A stretch of 64,000 bases of DNA, from contig NZ_JAUOPN010000006.1 in NCBI RefSeq assembly GCF_030547005.1, positions 179,049-243,048 on the forward strand, in the 5' to 3' direction. Shown here piece after piece: positions 8,274 through 17,116 of this stretch; within the stretch, counting starts at the first letter, position 1, and each line of letters opens with the position of its first letter. Made by a program: the position numbers and the translations under genes. The DNA is from Maribacter sp. 1_MG-2023. Its GTDB lineage: Bacteria; Bacteroidota; Bacteroidia; Flavobacteriales; Flavobacteriaceae. The notes under the pieces were generated by a model, which did no database searches, was not told the DNA's origin, and worked only from the letters and a program-made list of their open reading frames with translations.

Positions 8274-10766
8274 ATGAAACAACTTTTCCCTTTACTCCTA
8301 CTCCTAGCACTATCATTCAATTACACATATAGTCAAAGACCGGGGGGAGACCGGGAAAGAGGTCCAATAGTTATTACAGGTAAGGTTGTAGACAAAGATG
8401 ACAACCTACCTTTAGAATATGCTACACTAGTACTACAAAGTGTAAATAACCCAGATAAAATTACTGGCGGAATAACAGATATTGATGGAAACTTCAAGGT
8501 AGAAACTACGCCTGGAAAGTATAATGTTTCCATCGAATATATTTCATACAAAACGTATAAATTACCTAACCAAACATTAACAGCCTCAAAAGATTTAGGT
8601 ACTGTTAAATTGGCTTTAGATGTCGCTCAACTAGAAGCTGTTGAGGTCGTGGGCGAAAAAACCACCGTAGAGGTTCGTTTAGACAAAAAGATTTACAATA
8701 TTGGTAAAGACCTAACCAATAGTGGCGCTACCATTACCGACGCACTAAACAATGTACCATCTGTTGATGTTGATGTTGAAGGTGCTATTAGTTTACGAGG
8801 CAATGCAAATGTTAGAATATTAATAAACGGAAAGCCGTCTGCCCTTGCTGGTTTTGGTTCTACCGATGCCTTAACACAACTACCTGCAGATGCCATTGAA
8901 AAGGTTGAGGTCATTACGAGTCCGTCTGCAAGATATGACGCCGAAGGTACCGCTGGTATTTTGAACATTGTACTTAAAAAAGAAAAAACACTTGGCTTTA
9001 ATGGATCGGTAAATACTACTATAGGCTACCCTGTTAATAGTGGTATTTCAGTAAATGCAAATTTACGTACAGATAAATTTAATTTGTTCAATACTACGGG
9101 TTACAATTATAGAGACGCGCCTGGTAATGCGTTTTATGACAACACCTACTCTTCTGGTACTTATGACAGAATTATTGAAGACAGAGAGTACAATAGGCTG
9201 CGCAAAGGTTTCAATACAAATTTAGGTTTAGAATATTTTTTAACCGAATCTTCCTCTCTTACCGGTAGCGTATTTTATAGAACATCTGATAGTGAAGATG
9301 AAACAGGTAATACCAATCAAAGGTTTATCAATAATGCTTTAAACAGTGAAACATTTAGAACTGAAGATGAAACTGAAGATGACGAAAACTACCAATTCTC
9401 ATTAAATTATGTAAATGACCTTGATGAAGATGGTCAGAAATTAACGGTAGATCTTCAGTACTCTAAGGGTAATGAAGATAAATTTTCTATTATTCAAGAA
9501 AATAACACCTTACCAAATGATGATTTAATCGTTTTGGAAAATGTTTATGAAAAAGAAACTGATAATGAATATTTAGTCCAGGCAGATTACGTGCTACCTA
9601 TGGGCGATGCTCAATTTGAGGTCGGCTATAGAGGTACTTTTGAAGAAACAGGTACTGACTATCGTTTAGACTCTTTAAATCAAGTAACAGGACAGTTTGA
9701 CATCAATGAAGATCTTACCAACTTATTCACCTATACTGAAAATGTAAATGCATTATATACCCAGTACGGAAATAAATTTGGAAAGTTTTCTTTTCTATTA
9801 GGACTACGATTAGAGAACACGCAATTAAAAGGTGAACTCTCTTCTCTTTATGACACCAGCGAATTAGAAGATCAATTAGGTGTTGATGTAGATGCGAATT
9901 TTGATAAAAACTACTTAGGTCTTTTCCCTACCGTAAATTTGATTTACGAATTGGCAGAAAATGAAAATATCTCTTTGGGCTACAACAGAAGAATAAACAG
10001 ACCAAGAGGTAGATATGTAAATCCTTTTCCTTCTAGATCAAGTAGAACTAATATTTTTCAAGGTAATCCTGATTTAAATCCAGCATTTTCAAATGCTTTT
10101 GATATGGGTTATTTAAAAAGATGGGATAAAATTACTTTAACCTCTTCCATTTACTACCAAAGAGAAACAGACTCTTTTGAGCGTGTTCAAGAAGAAACCG
10201 GACAAACAACCACTGATGGTATAGAAATCATTAGATCTATTCCTATAAACCTATCTACTAACGATAGAATAGGTGTTGAAGCTGGGGTATTATATAGTGC
10301 AGCAAAATGGTTACGTTTAAATTCTAGTTTTAATTTCTTTCAATTCTCTACAGAAGGTGACTTTAATGGTGTTGACTATGGTACTACAAATACTAGTTGG
10401 TTTGCAAGGTTTAGCTCTAAAGTCTCATTACCTGCAAAGGTAGATTGGCAAACGAATGCATTTTATAGAGGCCCATCTTCTACAGCTCAAACAGAAAATG
10501 GAGGAATATTCTCTTTGAATTTAGCCTTCAGTAAAGATATTTTGAATGATAACGGCACGCTATCTCTTAATGTAAGTGACTTATTGAATTCAAGAAAAAG
10601 AAGCTCTTATACCGAAACAGAGTTCTTTACCTCAGATAGTGAGTTTCAATATAGACAACGCCAAATAACAATGGGCTTTGTATATCGTTTCAACCAACCA
10701 AAAGAACGCAACAGAGGCTCTAGAGGAAATGGCGGCAATGAAGGTGGAGAAGAAATTGAAGGATAG
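8274..10766 (+). CDS. TonB-dependent receptor-like outer-membrane beta-barrel protein
   Basis: An 830-residue protein with a signal peptide (cleavage near TYSQ, residue 21), a carboxypeptidase-like regulatory domain (about 33-115), a plug-like domain (about 125-240, including ISLRGNANVRILINGKPS and GTAGILNIVLKK) and a long beta-barrel of the OMP_b-brl_3 type to about residue 805. After the last barrel strand there is a Gly/Arg/Glu-rich tail ending EGGEEIEG. Members move or bind ligands at the outer membrane; the substrate here is unknown. No SusD partner is present, so a polysaccharide-uptake SusCD system is not supported. It is coupled to the 171-residue secreted protein before it. Confidence 0.9.
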   Translation: MKQLFPLLLLLALSFNYTYSQRPGGDRERGPIVITGKVVDKDDNLPLEYATLVLQSVNNPDKITGGITDIDGNFKVETTPGKYNVSIEYISYKTYKLPNQTLTASKDLGTVKLALDVAQLEAVEVVGEKTTVEVRLDKKIYNIGKDLTNSGATITDALNNVPSVDVDVEGAISLRGNANVRILINGKPSALAGFGSTDALTQLPADAIEKVEVITSPSARYDAEGTAGILNIVLKKEKTLGFNGSVNTTIGYPVNSGISVNANLRTDKFNLFNTTGYNYRDAPGNAFYDNTYSSGTYDRIIEDREYNRLRKGFNTNLGLEYFLTESSSLTGSVFYRTSDSEDETGNTNQRFINNALNSETFRTEDETEDDENYQFSLNYVNDLDEDGQKLTVDLQYSKGNEDKFSIIQENNTLPNDDLIVLENVYEKETDNEYLVQADYVLPMGDAQFEVGYRGTFEETGTDYRLDSLNQVTGQFDINEDLTNLFTYTENVNALYTQYGNKFGKFSFLLGLRLENTQLKGELSSLYDTSELEDQLGVDVDANFDKNYLGLFPTVNLIYELAENENISLGYNRRINRPRGRYVNPFPSRSSRTNIFQGNPDLNPAFSNAFDMGYLKRWDKITLTSSIYYQRETDSFERVQEETGQTTTDGIEIIRSIPINLSTNDRIGVEAGVLYSAAKWLRLNSSFNFFQFSTEGDFNGVDYGTTNTSWFARFSSKVSLPAKVDWQTNAFYRGPSSTAQTENGGIFSLNLAFSKDILNDNGTLSLNVSDLLNSRKRSSYTETEFFTSDSEFQYRQRQITMGFVYRFNQPKERNRGSRGNGGNEGGEEIEG

Positions 10767-10788
10767 AAAACAGACAAAACAAGATACA

Positions 10789-10818
10789 AAAAAAAGGAGC
10801 CAATAGGCTCCTTTTTTT
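10789..10818. terminator. Bidirectional rho-independent terminator
   Basis: An A run, GGAGCC (10796-10801), loop AATA, GGCTCC (10806-10811) and a 7-T run form a strong hairpin usable from both strands. It lies between the convergent barrel gene and the 57-residue membrane protein gene. Confidence 0.85.
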
Positions 10819-10830
10819 ATACTGTATTAT

Positions 10831-11004
10831 TTATACTTCTCTTGCGGCTTTTTTCTTGTCGCGTCTTTCTTTCAATAACTCTATAATGTTACCTCCTAAC
10901 CAGTAAGGAACAACGAATAATAACAAAAACATCATTAACCAAAAACCTATGGTTAATATGGTTAAAAAAGCTAAAAATCCTAAATATTGGTCAAAATCAA
11001 ACAT
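10831..11004 (-). CDS. Small single-pass membrane protein, 57 residues
   Basis: An ATG at 11004 opens a 57-codon frame on the minus strand, MFDFDQYLGFLAFLTILTIG and so on. It has one long hydrophobic segment (about 8-36) and a basic cytoplasmic tail (KERRDKKKAAREV). Its reality is supported by a well-placed TTTG / TATCTTTG promoter 21 bp upstream and by the shared terminator after its stop. Short proteins of this type are common in Flavobacteriaceae, but I know no assigned function. Confidence 0.72.
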   Translation of the reverse strand: MFDFDQYLGFLAFLTILTIGFWLMMFLLLFVVPYWLGGNIIELLKERRDKKKAAREV

Positions 11005-11024
11005 ATCTTATTACTTATATATTG

Positions 11025-11057
11025 CAAAGATACCATAAACGAATTATTTTTTGCAAA
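11025..11057 (-). promoter_or_regulatory. Promoter for the 57-residue membrane protein gene
   Basis: On the minus strand, TTTG (11057-11054) and TATCTTTG (11032-11025) are 21 bp apart, a full match to the Bacteroidota -33/-7 consensus. The start codon at 11004 follows after about 20 nt. Confidence 0.6.
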
Positions 11058-11121
11058 CGTTATGCAAAATTAATTTCAATAATCTCAACAATGTTGTCAC
11101 AATAAAAATAAATGTAAACCT

Positions 11122-11129
11122 TATTTTTG
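11122..11129 (+). promoter_or_regulatory. Possible -7 element for fumC
   Basis: TATTTTTG fits TAnnTTTG. The nearest upstream TTG (11094-11096) is 25 bp away, longer than usual, so this is only a candidate. The start of fumC follows 46 bp later. Confidence 0.35.
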
Positions 11130-11174
11130 AAGTTATAAAATAAGTTAACTTAAGATTCATTAAAATATACTATT

Positions 11175-12575
11175 ATGAAATTTAGAATCGAGAAAGATAC
11201 TATGGGTAATGTCGAAGTTCCCAAAGACAAATATTGGGGAGCACAAACAGAACGTTCTCGTAACAATTTTAAAATAGGTCCAGTAGCCTCAATGCCGTTA
11301 GACATTGTTTATGGTTTCGCCTATTTGAAGAAATCAGCAGCTTATGCTAATTGTGAGCTTGGCGTTTTAGCAGTGGAGAAAAGAGATTTAATTGCACAGG
11401 TTTGCGATGAAATTTTAGAAGGCAAGCTTGATGACCAATTTCCATTGGTAATATGGCAAACAGGTTCTGGCACACAAAGCAATATGAATGTTAATGAAGT
11501 AGTTGCAAATAGAGCTCATGAAATTGCAGGTAAAGTAATCGGTGAAGGCGAGAAAACAATTCAGCCAAATGATGATGTAAATAAATCGCAATCATCAAAC
11601 GACACTTTCCCTACTGGTATGCATATTGCTGCTTACAAAAAGATTGTAGAAGTTACTATACCTAGTGTTACTCAATTAAGAGATACATTACATAAAAAGT
11701 CCATCGAATTTAAAAATGTAGTTAAGATAGGTCGTACCCACTTAATGGATGCCACTCCCCTAACCTTAGGTCAAGAATTTTCTGGCTATGTTTCTCAATT
11801 AGATCACGGCCTAAAAGCTTTAAACAATACACTTGCTCATTTAAGTGAATTAGCACTTGGCGGAACTGCAGTAGGTACCGGACTGAATACTCCAGAAGGG
11901 TATGATGTTTTAGTAGCAAAGTATATTGCAGAATTTACAGGCTTACCTTTTATTACTGCAGAAAATAAGTTTGAAGCACTTGCTGCACATGATGCAATAG
12001 TTGAAAGTCACGGTGCATTAAAACAATTGGCTGTTTCTTTAAATAAGATTGCCAATGATATTAGAATGATGGCATCAGGACCACGTTCAGGTATAGGTGA
12101 AATTATTATTCCTGCAAATGAACCAGGTAGTTCTATTATGCCAGGAAAAGTGAATCCTACGCAATGTGAGGCGCTTACCATGGTATGTGCTCAAGTTATG
12201 GGTAATGATGTCGCTATAAGCGTTGGAGGTACGCAGGGTCATTATGAACTAAATGTATTTAAACCAATGATGGCTGCCAACATTTTACAATCGGCACAGT
12301 TAATTGGTGATGCTTGTGCTAGTTTTGAGGAGCACTGTGCTGCTGGCATTGAACCAAACCATGAAGTAATCAAGCAATTATTGAACAACTCACTGATGCT
12401 GGTTACCGCTTTAAATACCAAAATAGGATACTATAAAGCTGCAGAAATCGCAAACACTGCACATAAGAACGGTACAACCTTAAAAGTAGAAGCAATCAAT
12501 TTAGGTTATGTTTCTGCAGAAGATTATGACGAATGGGTAAAACCAGAAAATATGGTCGGTAGTTTAAAAGACTAA
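11175..12575 (+). CDS. fumC: Fumarate hydratase class II
   Basis: A 466-residue cytoplasmic enzyme that interconverts fumarate and malate in the TCA cycle without an iron-sulfur cluster. It has the superfamily signature [11 protein letters not shown], with the mobile-loop serines at about 319-320. Other class II landmarks are [30 protein letters not shown] and [16 protein letters not shown]. The length is typical and no residues appear missing. The gene stands alone: a terminator follows it and the upstream gene is divergent. Confidence 0.97.
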   Translation: MKFRIEKDTMGNVEVPKDKYWGAQTERSRNNFKIGPVASMPLDIVYGFAYLKKSAAYANCELGVLAVEKRDLIAQVCDEILEGKLDDQFPLVIWQTGSGTQSNMNVNEVVANRAHEIAGKVIGEGEKTIQPNDDVNKSQSSNDTFPTGMHIAAYKKIVEVTIPSVTQLRDTLHKKSIEFKNVVKIGRTHLMDATPLTLGQEFSGYVSQLDHGLKALNNTLAHLSELALGGTAVGTGLNTPEGYDVLVAKYIAEFTGLPFITAENKFEALAAHDAIVESHGALKQLAVSLNKIANDIRMMASGPRSGIGEIIIPANEPGSSIMPGKVNPTQCEALTMVCAQVMGNDVAISVGGTQGHYELNVFKPMMAANILQSAQLIGDACASFEEHCAAGIEPNHEVIKQLLNNSLMLVTALNTKIGYYKAAEIANTAHKNGTTLKVEAINLGYVSAEDYDEWVKPENMVGSLKD

Positions 12576-12599
12576 AACCAAACTAATAGAAATGAAAAG

Positions 12600-12625
12600 T
12601 GGCGACCAATTGGTCGCCATTTTTT
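12600..12625. terminator. Terminator between fumC and the coiled-coil protein gene
   Basis: The perfect inverted repeat TGGCGACC (12600-12607), loop AATT, GGTCGCCA (12612-12619) is followed by six T. A short A-rich run on the other side suggests it also serves the convergent minus-strand gene. Confidence 0.85.
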
Positions 12626-12643
12626 ATATGCAATAAGGTAATC

Positions 12644-13531
12644 TTACTTCAACATGAATTTAGAAGTACCCAATAATTTTAATTGATCGTCATAAACATT
12701 CACCATGTAGTTACCGTCTTTGAAATCACCAGAAGGCTTACTGATATAATCACATACATCTAAAGACTTGTTTTCAAAGTAAAAACCAGTTTGCTTACTA
12801 TAAGTAATAGAAGCTCCATTATCGTTAGTCATAGAATTACTACCACCAAGAACATTGCCTTGAGGATCTAAAACCTCAATAAAAAATTCTCTATCTCCAG
12901 CTTGTGCAATTACGTTATCAGCAACAGTAAAACAGATTTTAAACTTGTCAGTTGCTTTAGCTCTTTGTGTAGAAACCAATTTACCACTGTTACGTTCTTT
13001 TACTGCATCAACATTGAATTTAGATAAGTTCAAAGCAGAACCTTTTTCAACTACTTGTGCCAAGTTTGTATTTTGTACTACTAAAGAGTCATTAAAAACA
13101 GTTTGTTTTTCCAATTCAACATACGTACTATCACGTTGCATAGCAATTGCAGTATTTGATCGTGTCAACGAATCAACTTGCTTTAATAATTGCTCTCTTT
13201 CAGCTTTAAGAACACCAACTTGTCTTCTGTATCTAGATAAAGATCCGATATCAGCTTTCATTGTTTTTACAGAGTCAATATACTTTGCAATATTATCTCT
13301 TGCACTTACCAACTCCTCGTTAGTTGCATTGCTTTCTAAAATAGCCTTATCATATTCAGATTTTAAGCTATTTAAATCTTCTACTACCAATTCTTTCTCT
13401 TTCGAAAGAACAACTTCGGTCTTCTTTTTATCTTGGTAAAGACTTACTGTGTAAATGATAGTTCCTAAAAGCACAACACCTAAAAGAGCGGTCAAAACTT
13501 TTAAGCCATTGTTGTTTTTTGTTTCAGTCAT
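12644..13531 (-). CDS. Membrane-anchored coiled-coil protein of unknown function
   Basis: A 295-residue protein with a short cytoplasmic N-terminus, one transmembrane helix (about 10-29), a long coiled-coil region (about 35-155) and a C-terminal beta-rich domain (about 190-295) with a CFTVADNV segment and a GNYMVNVYDDQ segment near the end. The topology suggests the coiled coil and end domain lie in the periplasm. Similar Bacteroidota proteins are often mislabelled as chromosome-partition proteins; nothing here supports an ATPase or DNA-binding role. It stands alone between a terminator and a divergent gene. Confidence 0.75.
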   Translation of the reverse strand: MTETKNNNGLKVLTALLGVVLLGTIIYTVSLYQDKKKTEVVLSKEKELVVEDLNSLKSEYDKAILESNATNEELVSARDNIAKYIDSVKTMKADIGSLSRYRRQVGVLKAEREQLLKQVDSLTRSNTAIAMQRDSTYVELEKQTVFNDSLVVQNTNLAQVVEKGSALNLSKFNVDAVKERNSGKLVSTQRAKATDKFKICFTVADNVIAQAGDREFFIEVLDPQGNVLGGSNSMTNDNGASITYSKQTGFYFENKSLDVCDYISKPSGDFKDGNYMVNVYDDQLKLLGTSKFMLK

Positions 13532-13684
13532 AATTGTAAATTTAATAAAGTGTCTGTTTGTTCAGTTTATATACGTGGTAATTCAAATTTTAGATTTTTT
13601 AATGTTAAAATAATTTCTAAACCTTGGCAAGGACCATAAAATATGAAATAACTTAGATGACATCTATAACATTAACTAGAAATC

Positions 13685-14143
13685 ATGCTTAGCATAGTAC
13701 CTTACGAGGCTAAATATACTCAAAAGTTTAAAGACTTGAATATCGCTTGGATTACTGAGTATTTCAAGGTTGAAGCGAAAGATAAGAAGTTATTAGAACA
13801 TAGTCAATCTACTATTATTGATAAAGGCGGATATATCTTCATAGGATTATGGAATAATGAACCCGTAGGATGCTTTGCTTTAATAAAAAAGACCCATAAT
13901 CGTTTTGAATTAGGTAAGATGGCGGTTGACAAAACACATCAAGGATTACAGATAGGGCAAAAAATGTTAACCCATGCTATTAATTTTTCTAAAAATAAAA
14001 ACTGGGAAACACTTGAATTATACTCTAGCACTAAATTAGACACTGCGCTGCATATATATAAGAAATTCGGATTTATAAATGTTCCTCTAGAAGATAATTT
14101 AGAGTACCTTCGATCCGATATTAAAATGGAACTAACACTTTAA
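13685..14143 (+). CDS. GNAT family N-acetyltransferase
   Basis: A 152-residue protein with the GNAT fold. Its acetyl-CoA binding segment is around residues 78-100 (GKMAVDKTHQGLQIGQKM, in place of the usual R/Q-x-x-G-x-G/A), and the C-terminal ALHIYKKFGFINVP strand is typical of the family. The substrate cannot be inferred. It is followed after 10 bp by the metallo-beta-lactamase-fold lipoprotein gene and probably shares its transcript. Confidence 0.85.
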   Translation: MLSIVPYEAKYTQKFKDLNIAWITEYFKVEAKDKKLLEHSQSTIIDKGGYIFIGLWNNEPVGCFALIKKTHNRFELGKMAVDKTHQGLQIGQKMLTHAINFSKNKNWETLELYSSTKLDTALHIYKKFGFINVPLEDNLEYLRSDIKMELTL

Positions 14144-14153
14144 ACATAACATA

Positions 14154-14975
14154 ATGAGAATAAAAGAATTGCTTGTTTTACTATTCGTTGTAACAATGGC
14201 TTTTTCATGCAAAGAGGTGAAAAAATCTGATACCGTAATTGATACTTCTGAAGAATTGGAAGAAAATAAGTCAGTAACTGATATCATCAAAGAGCGCAAA
14301 GCTGATGAAATTGAGATAATACCTATAGAACATGCAACTGCAGTAATCGAATGGAACGATGTTGTTATATACATTGACCCTACCGGAGGAGCAGCCGCTT
14401 TTGAACGTCAAAAAATTCCGACTTTAATACTGATTACAGATATACACGGTGATCATTTAAATGTGGAAACGCTAGATGCTTTAGATACTTCAAATTGCAC
14501 ATTTGTAGTACCACAAGCCGTTGCCGATGAATTACCAGAAAAGTATGCTTCGCAATTAGAAATTATGGAAAACGGTATGAGCAAAAAATTAGCCAAAATT
14601 ACTATTGAAGCTATACCTATGTATAACCTAAGAAAAGAAGCACTTAAATTTCACACAAAAGGTCGTGGCAATGGTTATGTTTTAAATATCGATAATGAGC
14701 GAATCTATTTTTCTGGTGATACCGAAGATATTCCGGAAATGCGTTCTTTAAAAAATATTGACAAAGCTTTTGTTTGTATGAACTTACCTTACACAATGAC
14801 GGTTGAAAGCGCCGCCTCTGCAGTTTTAGACTTTAAACCGAAACAAGTATACCCATATCATTATAGAGGTAAACCAGATGTTAGCGATGTTGCAAAATTG
14901 AAACAACTTGTAGATGCCGGAAATCAAGATATTGAGGTTGTACAATTAGATTGGTACCCTAATGACGAATATTAA
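14154..14975 (+). CDS. Metallo-beta-lactamase-fold lipoprotein (COG2220-like)
   Basis: A 273-residue protein with a lipoprotein signal (FVVTMAFSCK, lipid-modified Cys19) followed by a metallo-beta-lactamase-like domain. The metal motif reads TDIHGDHLN: the HxHxDH signature has Asp in place of the first His. Further candidate ligands are SGDTED (about 185) and YPYHYRG (about 242). Relatives such as UlaG and other COG2220 proteins are hydrolases. Anchoring would place it in the periplasm or on the outer membrane. Its stop is followed at once by the 7-bp tandem array. Confidence 0.85.
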   Translation: MRIKELLVLLFVVTMAFSCKEVKKSDTVIDTSEELEENKSVTDIIKERKADEIEIIPIEHATAVIEWNDVVIYIDPTGGAAAFERQKIPTLILITDIHGDHLNVETLDALDTSNCTFVVPQAVADELPEKYASQLEIMENGMSKKLAKITIEAIPMYNLRKEALKFHTKGRGNGYVLNIDNERIYFSGDTEDIPEMRSLKNIDKAFVCMNLPYTMTVESAASAVLDFKPKQVYPYHYRGKPDVSDVAKLKQLVDAGNQDIEVVQLDWYPNDEY

Positions 14976-14976
14976 T

Positions 14977-15054
14977 GTTAGCTGTTAGCTGTTAGCTGTT
15001 AGCTGTTAGCTGTTAGCTGTTAGCTGTTAGCTGTTAGCTGTTAGCTGTTAGCTG
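14977..15054. repeat. Heptanucleotide tandem array, 11 copies of GTTAGCT
   Basis: The 78 bp from 14977 to 15054 are 11 perfect copies of GTTAGCT plus a final G. The array begins one base after the stop of the lipoprotein gene and ends just before a terminator. Perfect copies suggest recent expansion by slippage. Each unit contains AGCT, so neighbouring units can pair with each other. Confidence 0.97.
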
Positions 15055-15060
15055 AAAATA

Positions 15061-15086
15061 AAAAAGCCCGCAATTGCGGGCTTTTT
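15061..15086. terminator. Bidirectional terminator between the lipoprotein gene and ettA
   Basis: AAAAA, GCCCGC (15066-15071), loop AATT, GCGGGC (15076-15081), TTTTT is a fully palindromic terminator between convergent genes. Confidence 0.9.
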
Positions 15087-15106
15087 CTATATAAATACTT
15101 TATTAA

Positions 15107-16798
15107 TTATCTAATTAATTTTTTATACTTGATTCGTTTCGGCATTAAATCTCCCCCTAGTCGTTTCTTCTTATTCTCTTCATAATCAGAGAAAGAACCT
15201 TCAAAGAAGTATACCTGAGAGTCACCCTCAAAAGCTAAAATATGTGTACAAATACGATCTAAGAACCATCTATCATGCGAAATTACCACTGCACAACCAG
15301 CAAAGTTCTCTAAACCTTCTTCTAGAGCTCTTAGCGTATTCACATCTAAGTCGTTGGTTGGCTCATCTAATAAAAGAACGTTTCCTTCTTCTTTTAATGT
15401 CATAGCTAGGTGCAAACGGTTACGCTCACCACCTGATAGCATATTTACTTTTTTATTTTGCTCACTACCCGTAAAATTAAATCTACTTAAGTATGCACGT
15501 GAATTCACCTGCTTACCACCCATCATAACCATCTCTTGCTCATCACTGAAATTCTGCCAAATGGTTTTTTCAGGATCAATATTAGAATGACTCTGATCTA
15601 CATATGCAATTTTAGCAGTTTCACCAGTTTCAAATTCTCCTTTATCGGGAGTCTCTTCACCCATGATCATTCTAAAGATAGTAGTCTTACCAGCACCGTT
15701 AGGTCCAATAATACCAACGATACCTGCTTGTGGCAATTTAAAATTCAAGTCCTCATAAAGTAATTTATCATCAAAAGCCTTACTTACTCCCTTTGCCTCT
15801 ATTACATTAGTACCCAAACGTGGTCCGTTCGGAATATAGATTTCTAGTTTTTCGTCAAGCTGTTTTTGATCCTGACTCATTAACTTATCGTAATTCTTAA
15901 GACGTGCTTTCTGCTTAGTCTGTCTTCCTTTTGCACCTTGACGTACCCATTCAAGCTCTCGCTCTAACGTTTTCTGCCTTTTAGAAGCCGTTTTACTCTC
16001 TTGAGCCATTCGTTTAGATTTCTGATCTAACCAAGAAGAATAGTTTCCTTTCCAAGGAATACCTTCTCCCCTGTCCAATTCAAGAATCCAACCGGCAACA
16101 TTATCCAAGAAATATCTATCGTGGGTTACGGCAATTACAGTTCCTTTATATTGTGCTAAATGATGCTCTAACCAATGTACAGATTCTGCATCTAAGTGGT
16201 TGGTAGGTTCATCTAATAATAAAATTTCTGGTTCTTGAAGTAATAGTCTACACAATGCAACCCTTCTTCTTTCACCACCAGACAATACTGAAATTTTCTT
16301 GTCAGGATCTGGCGTACGAAGTGCATCCATCGCAATTTCTAATTTAGTATCTAATTCCCAGGCATTTGCAGCATCAATTTTATCTTGTAACACAGCTTGT
16401 TGATCCATCAACTTCTGCATTTTATCAGGATTCTCATAAACCTCTGGAAGGCCAAACATGTCGTTTATCTTATTGTACTCGTCAAGAATAGCTACAGTCT
16501 CTGCTACACCTTCCTTTACAATCTCTAAAACGGTTTTGTTTTCATCTAGTTCAGGTTCTTGCTCTAAGTACCCAACATTATACCCAGGGGAAAAAACAAC
16601 ATCTCCCTGAAAGTTTTTATCAACACCCGCAATGATTTTAAGTAAAGTAGATTTACCAGAACCGTTTAAACCTAAGATACCAATCTTGGCACCGTAGAAA
16701 AAACTTAGGTATATGTTCTTTAAAACTGGGGTATTCGCATTTTTATAGGTTTTCGTAACTCCTGACATGGAGAAGATTACCTTATTATCGTCTGACAT
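15107..16798 (-). CDS. ettA: Energy-dependent translational throttle protein EttA (ABC-F ATPase)
   Basis: A 563-residue soluble protein with two ABC ATPase domains and no membrane segment. It shows Walker A motifs GLNGSGKS and GPNGAGKT, signature motifs LSGGERRRV and LSGGERNRL, and Walker B motifs LLLDEPTNHLD and LLLDEPTNDLD. The EttA-specific arm and linker regions appear present, and the length fits EttA (about 555) rather than other ABC-F members. EttA binds the ribosomal E site and gates entry into elongation according to the ATP/ADP ratio. The gene appears to be transcribed alone. Confidence 0.92.
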   Translation of the reverse strand: MSDDNKVIFSMSGVTKTYKNANTPVLKNIYLSFFYGAKIGILGLNGSGKSTLLKIIAGVDKNFQGDVVFSPGYNVGYLEQEPELDENKTVLEIVKEGVAETVAILDEYNKINDMFGLPEVYENPDKMQKLMDQQAVLQDKIDAANAWELDTKLEIAMDALRTPDPDKKISVLSGGERRRVALCRLLLQEPEILLLDEPTNHLDAESVHWLEHHLAQYKGTVIAVTHDRYFLDNVAGWILELDRGEGIPWKGNYSSWLDQKSKRMAQESKTASKRQKTLERELEWVRQGAKGRQTKQKARLKNYDKLMSQDQKQLDEKLEIYIPNGPRLGTNVIEAKGVSKAFDDKLLYEDLNFKLPQAGIVGIIGPNGAGKTTIFRMIMGEETPDKGEFETGETAKIAYVDQSHSNIDPEKTIWQNFSDEQEMVMMGGKQVNSRAYLSRFNFTGSEQNKKVNMLSGGERNRLHLAMTLKEEGNVLLLDEPTNDLDVNTLRALEEGLENFAGCAVVISHDRWFLDRICTHILAFEGDSQVYFFEGSFSDYEENKKKRLGGDLMPKRIKYKKLIR

Positions 16799-16863
16799 AA
16801 AATTATAGTGTTTATTAAAAATTAAAGCCGAACAGAAGAATTCACTGCCGGTTCTAAAATATG

Positions 16864-17040
16864 TTATACTCTACCTTTTAAAGCATTAAACACCCAAGCA
16901 ATAGCAAAAAAGCCAATACCTACAGATGCAAAACCCCAACCAGCAACATCATCATAGCGAAAAGCACCTAATGCAATTAGGGCAAGACCTACAAATATCA
17001 TAATAATAGTAGCCCAAGAGAGCACAGTATTCTTATTCAT
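16864..17040 (-). CDS. CAL67264-family small membrane protein, 58 residues
   Basis: An ATG at 17040 opens a 58-codon frame, MNKNTVLSWATIIMIFVGLA and so on, with two hydrophobic segments (about 7-25 and 34-51) joined by a short RYDDVAGWG loop and ending KGRV. The GAFRYDDVAGWGFASVGIGF pattern matches my recollection of a short membrane protein family in Flavobacteriia named after a Gramella locus. Function is unknown. It lies between ettA and an oxidoreductase gene, all on the same strand. Confidence 0.75.
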   Translation of the reverse strand: MNKNTVLSWATIIMIFVGLALIALGAFRYDDVAGWGFASVGIGFFAIAWVFNALKGRV

Positions 17041-17116
17041 TTTCGATTCAATTAAAATTTAAGCGAACGTCAAATATCGTAAATTTTAAGACATTTATCC
17101 AGTATAAACCTTGCTA

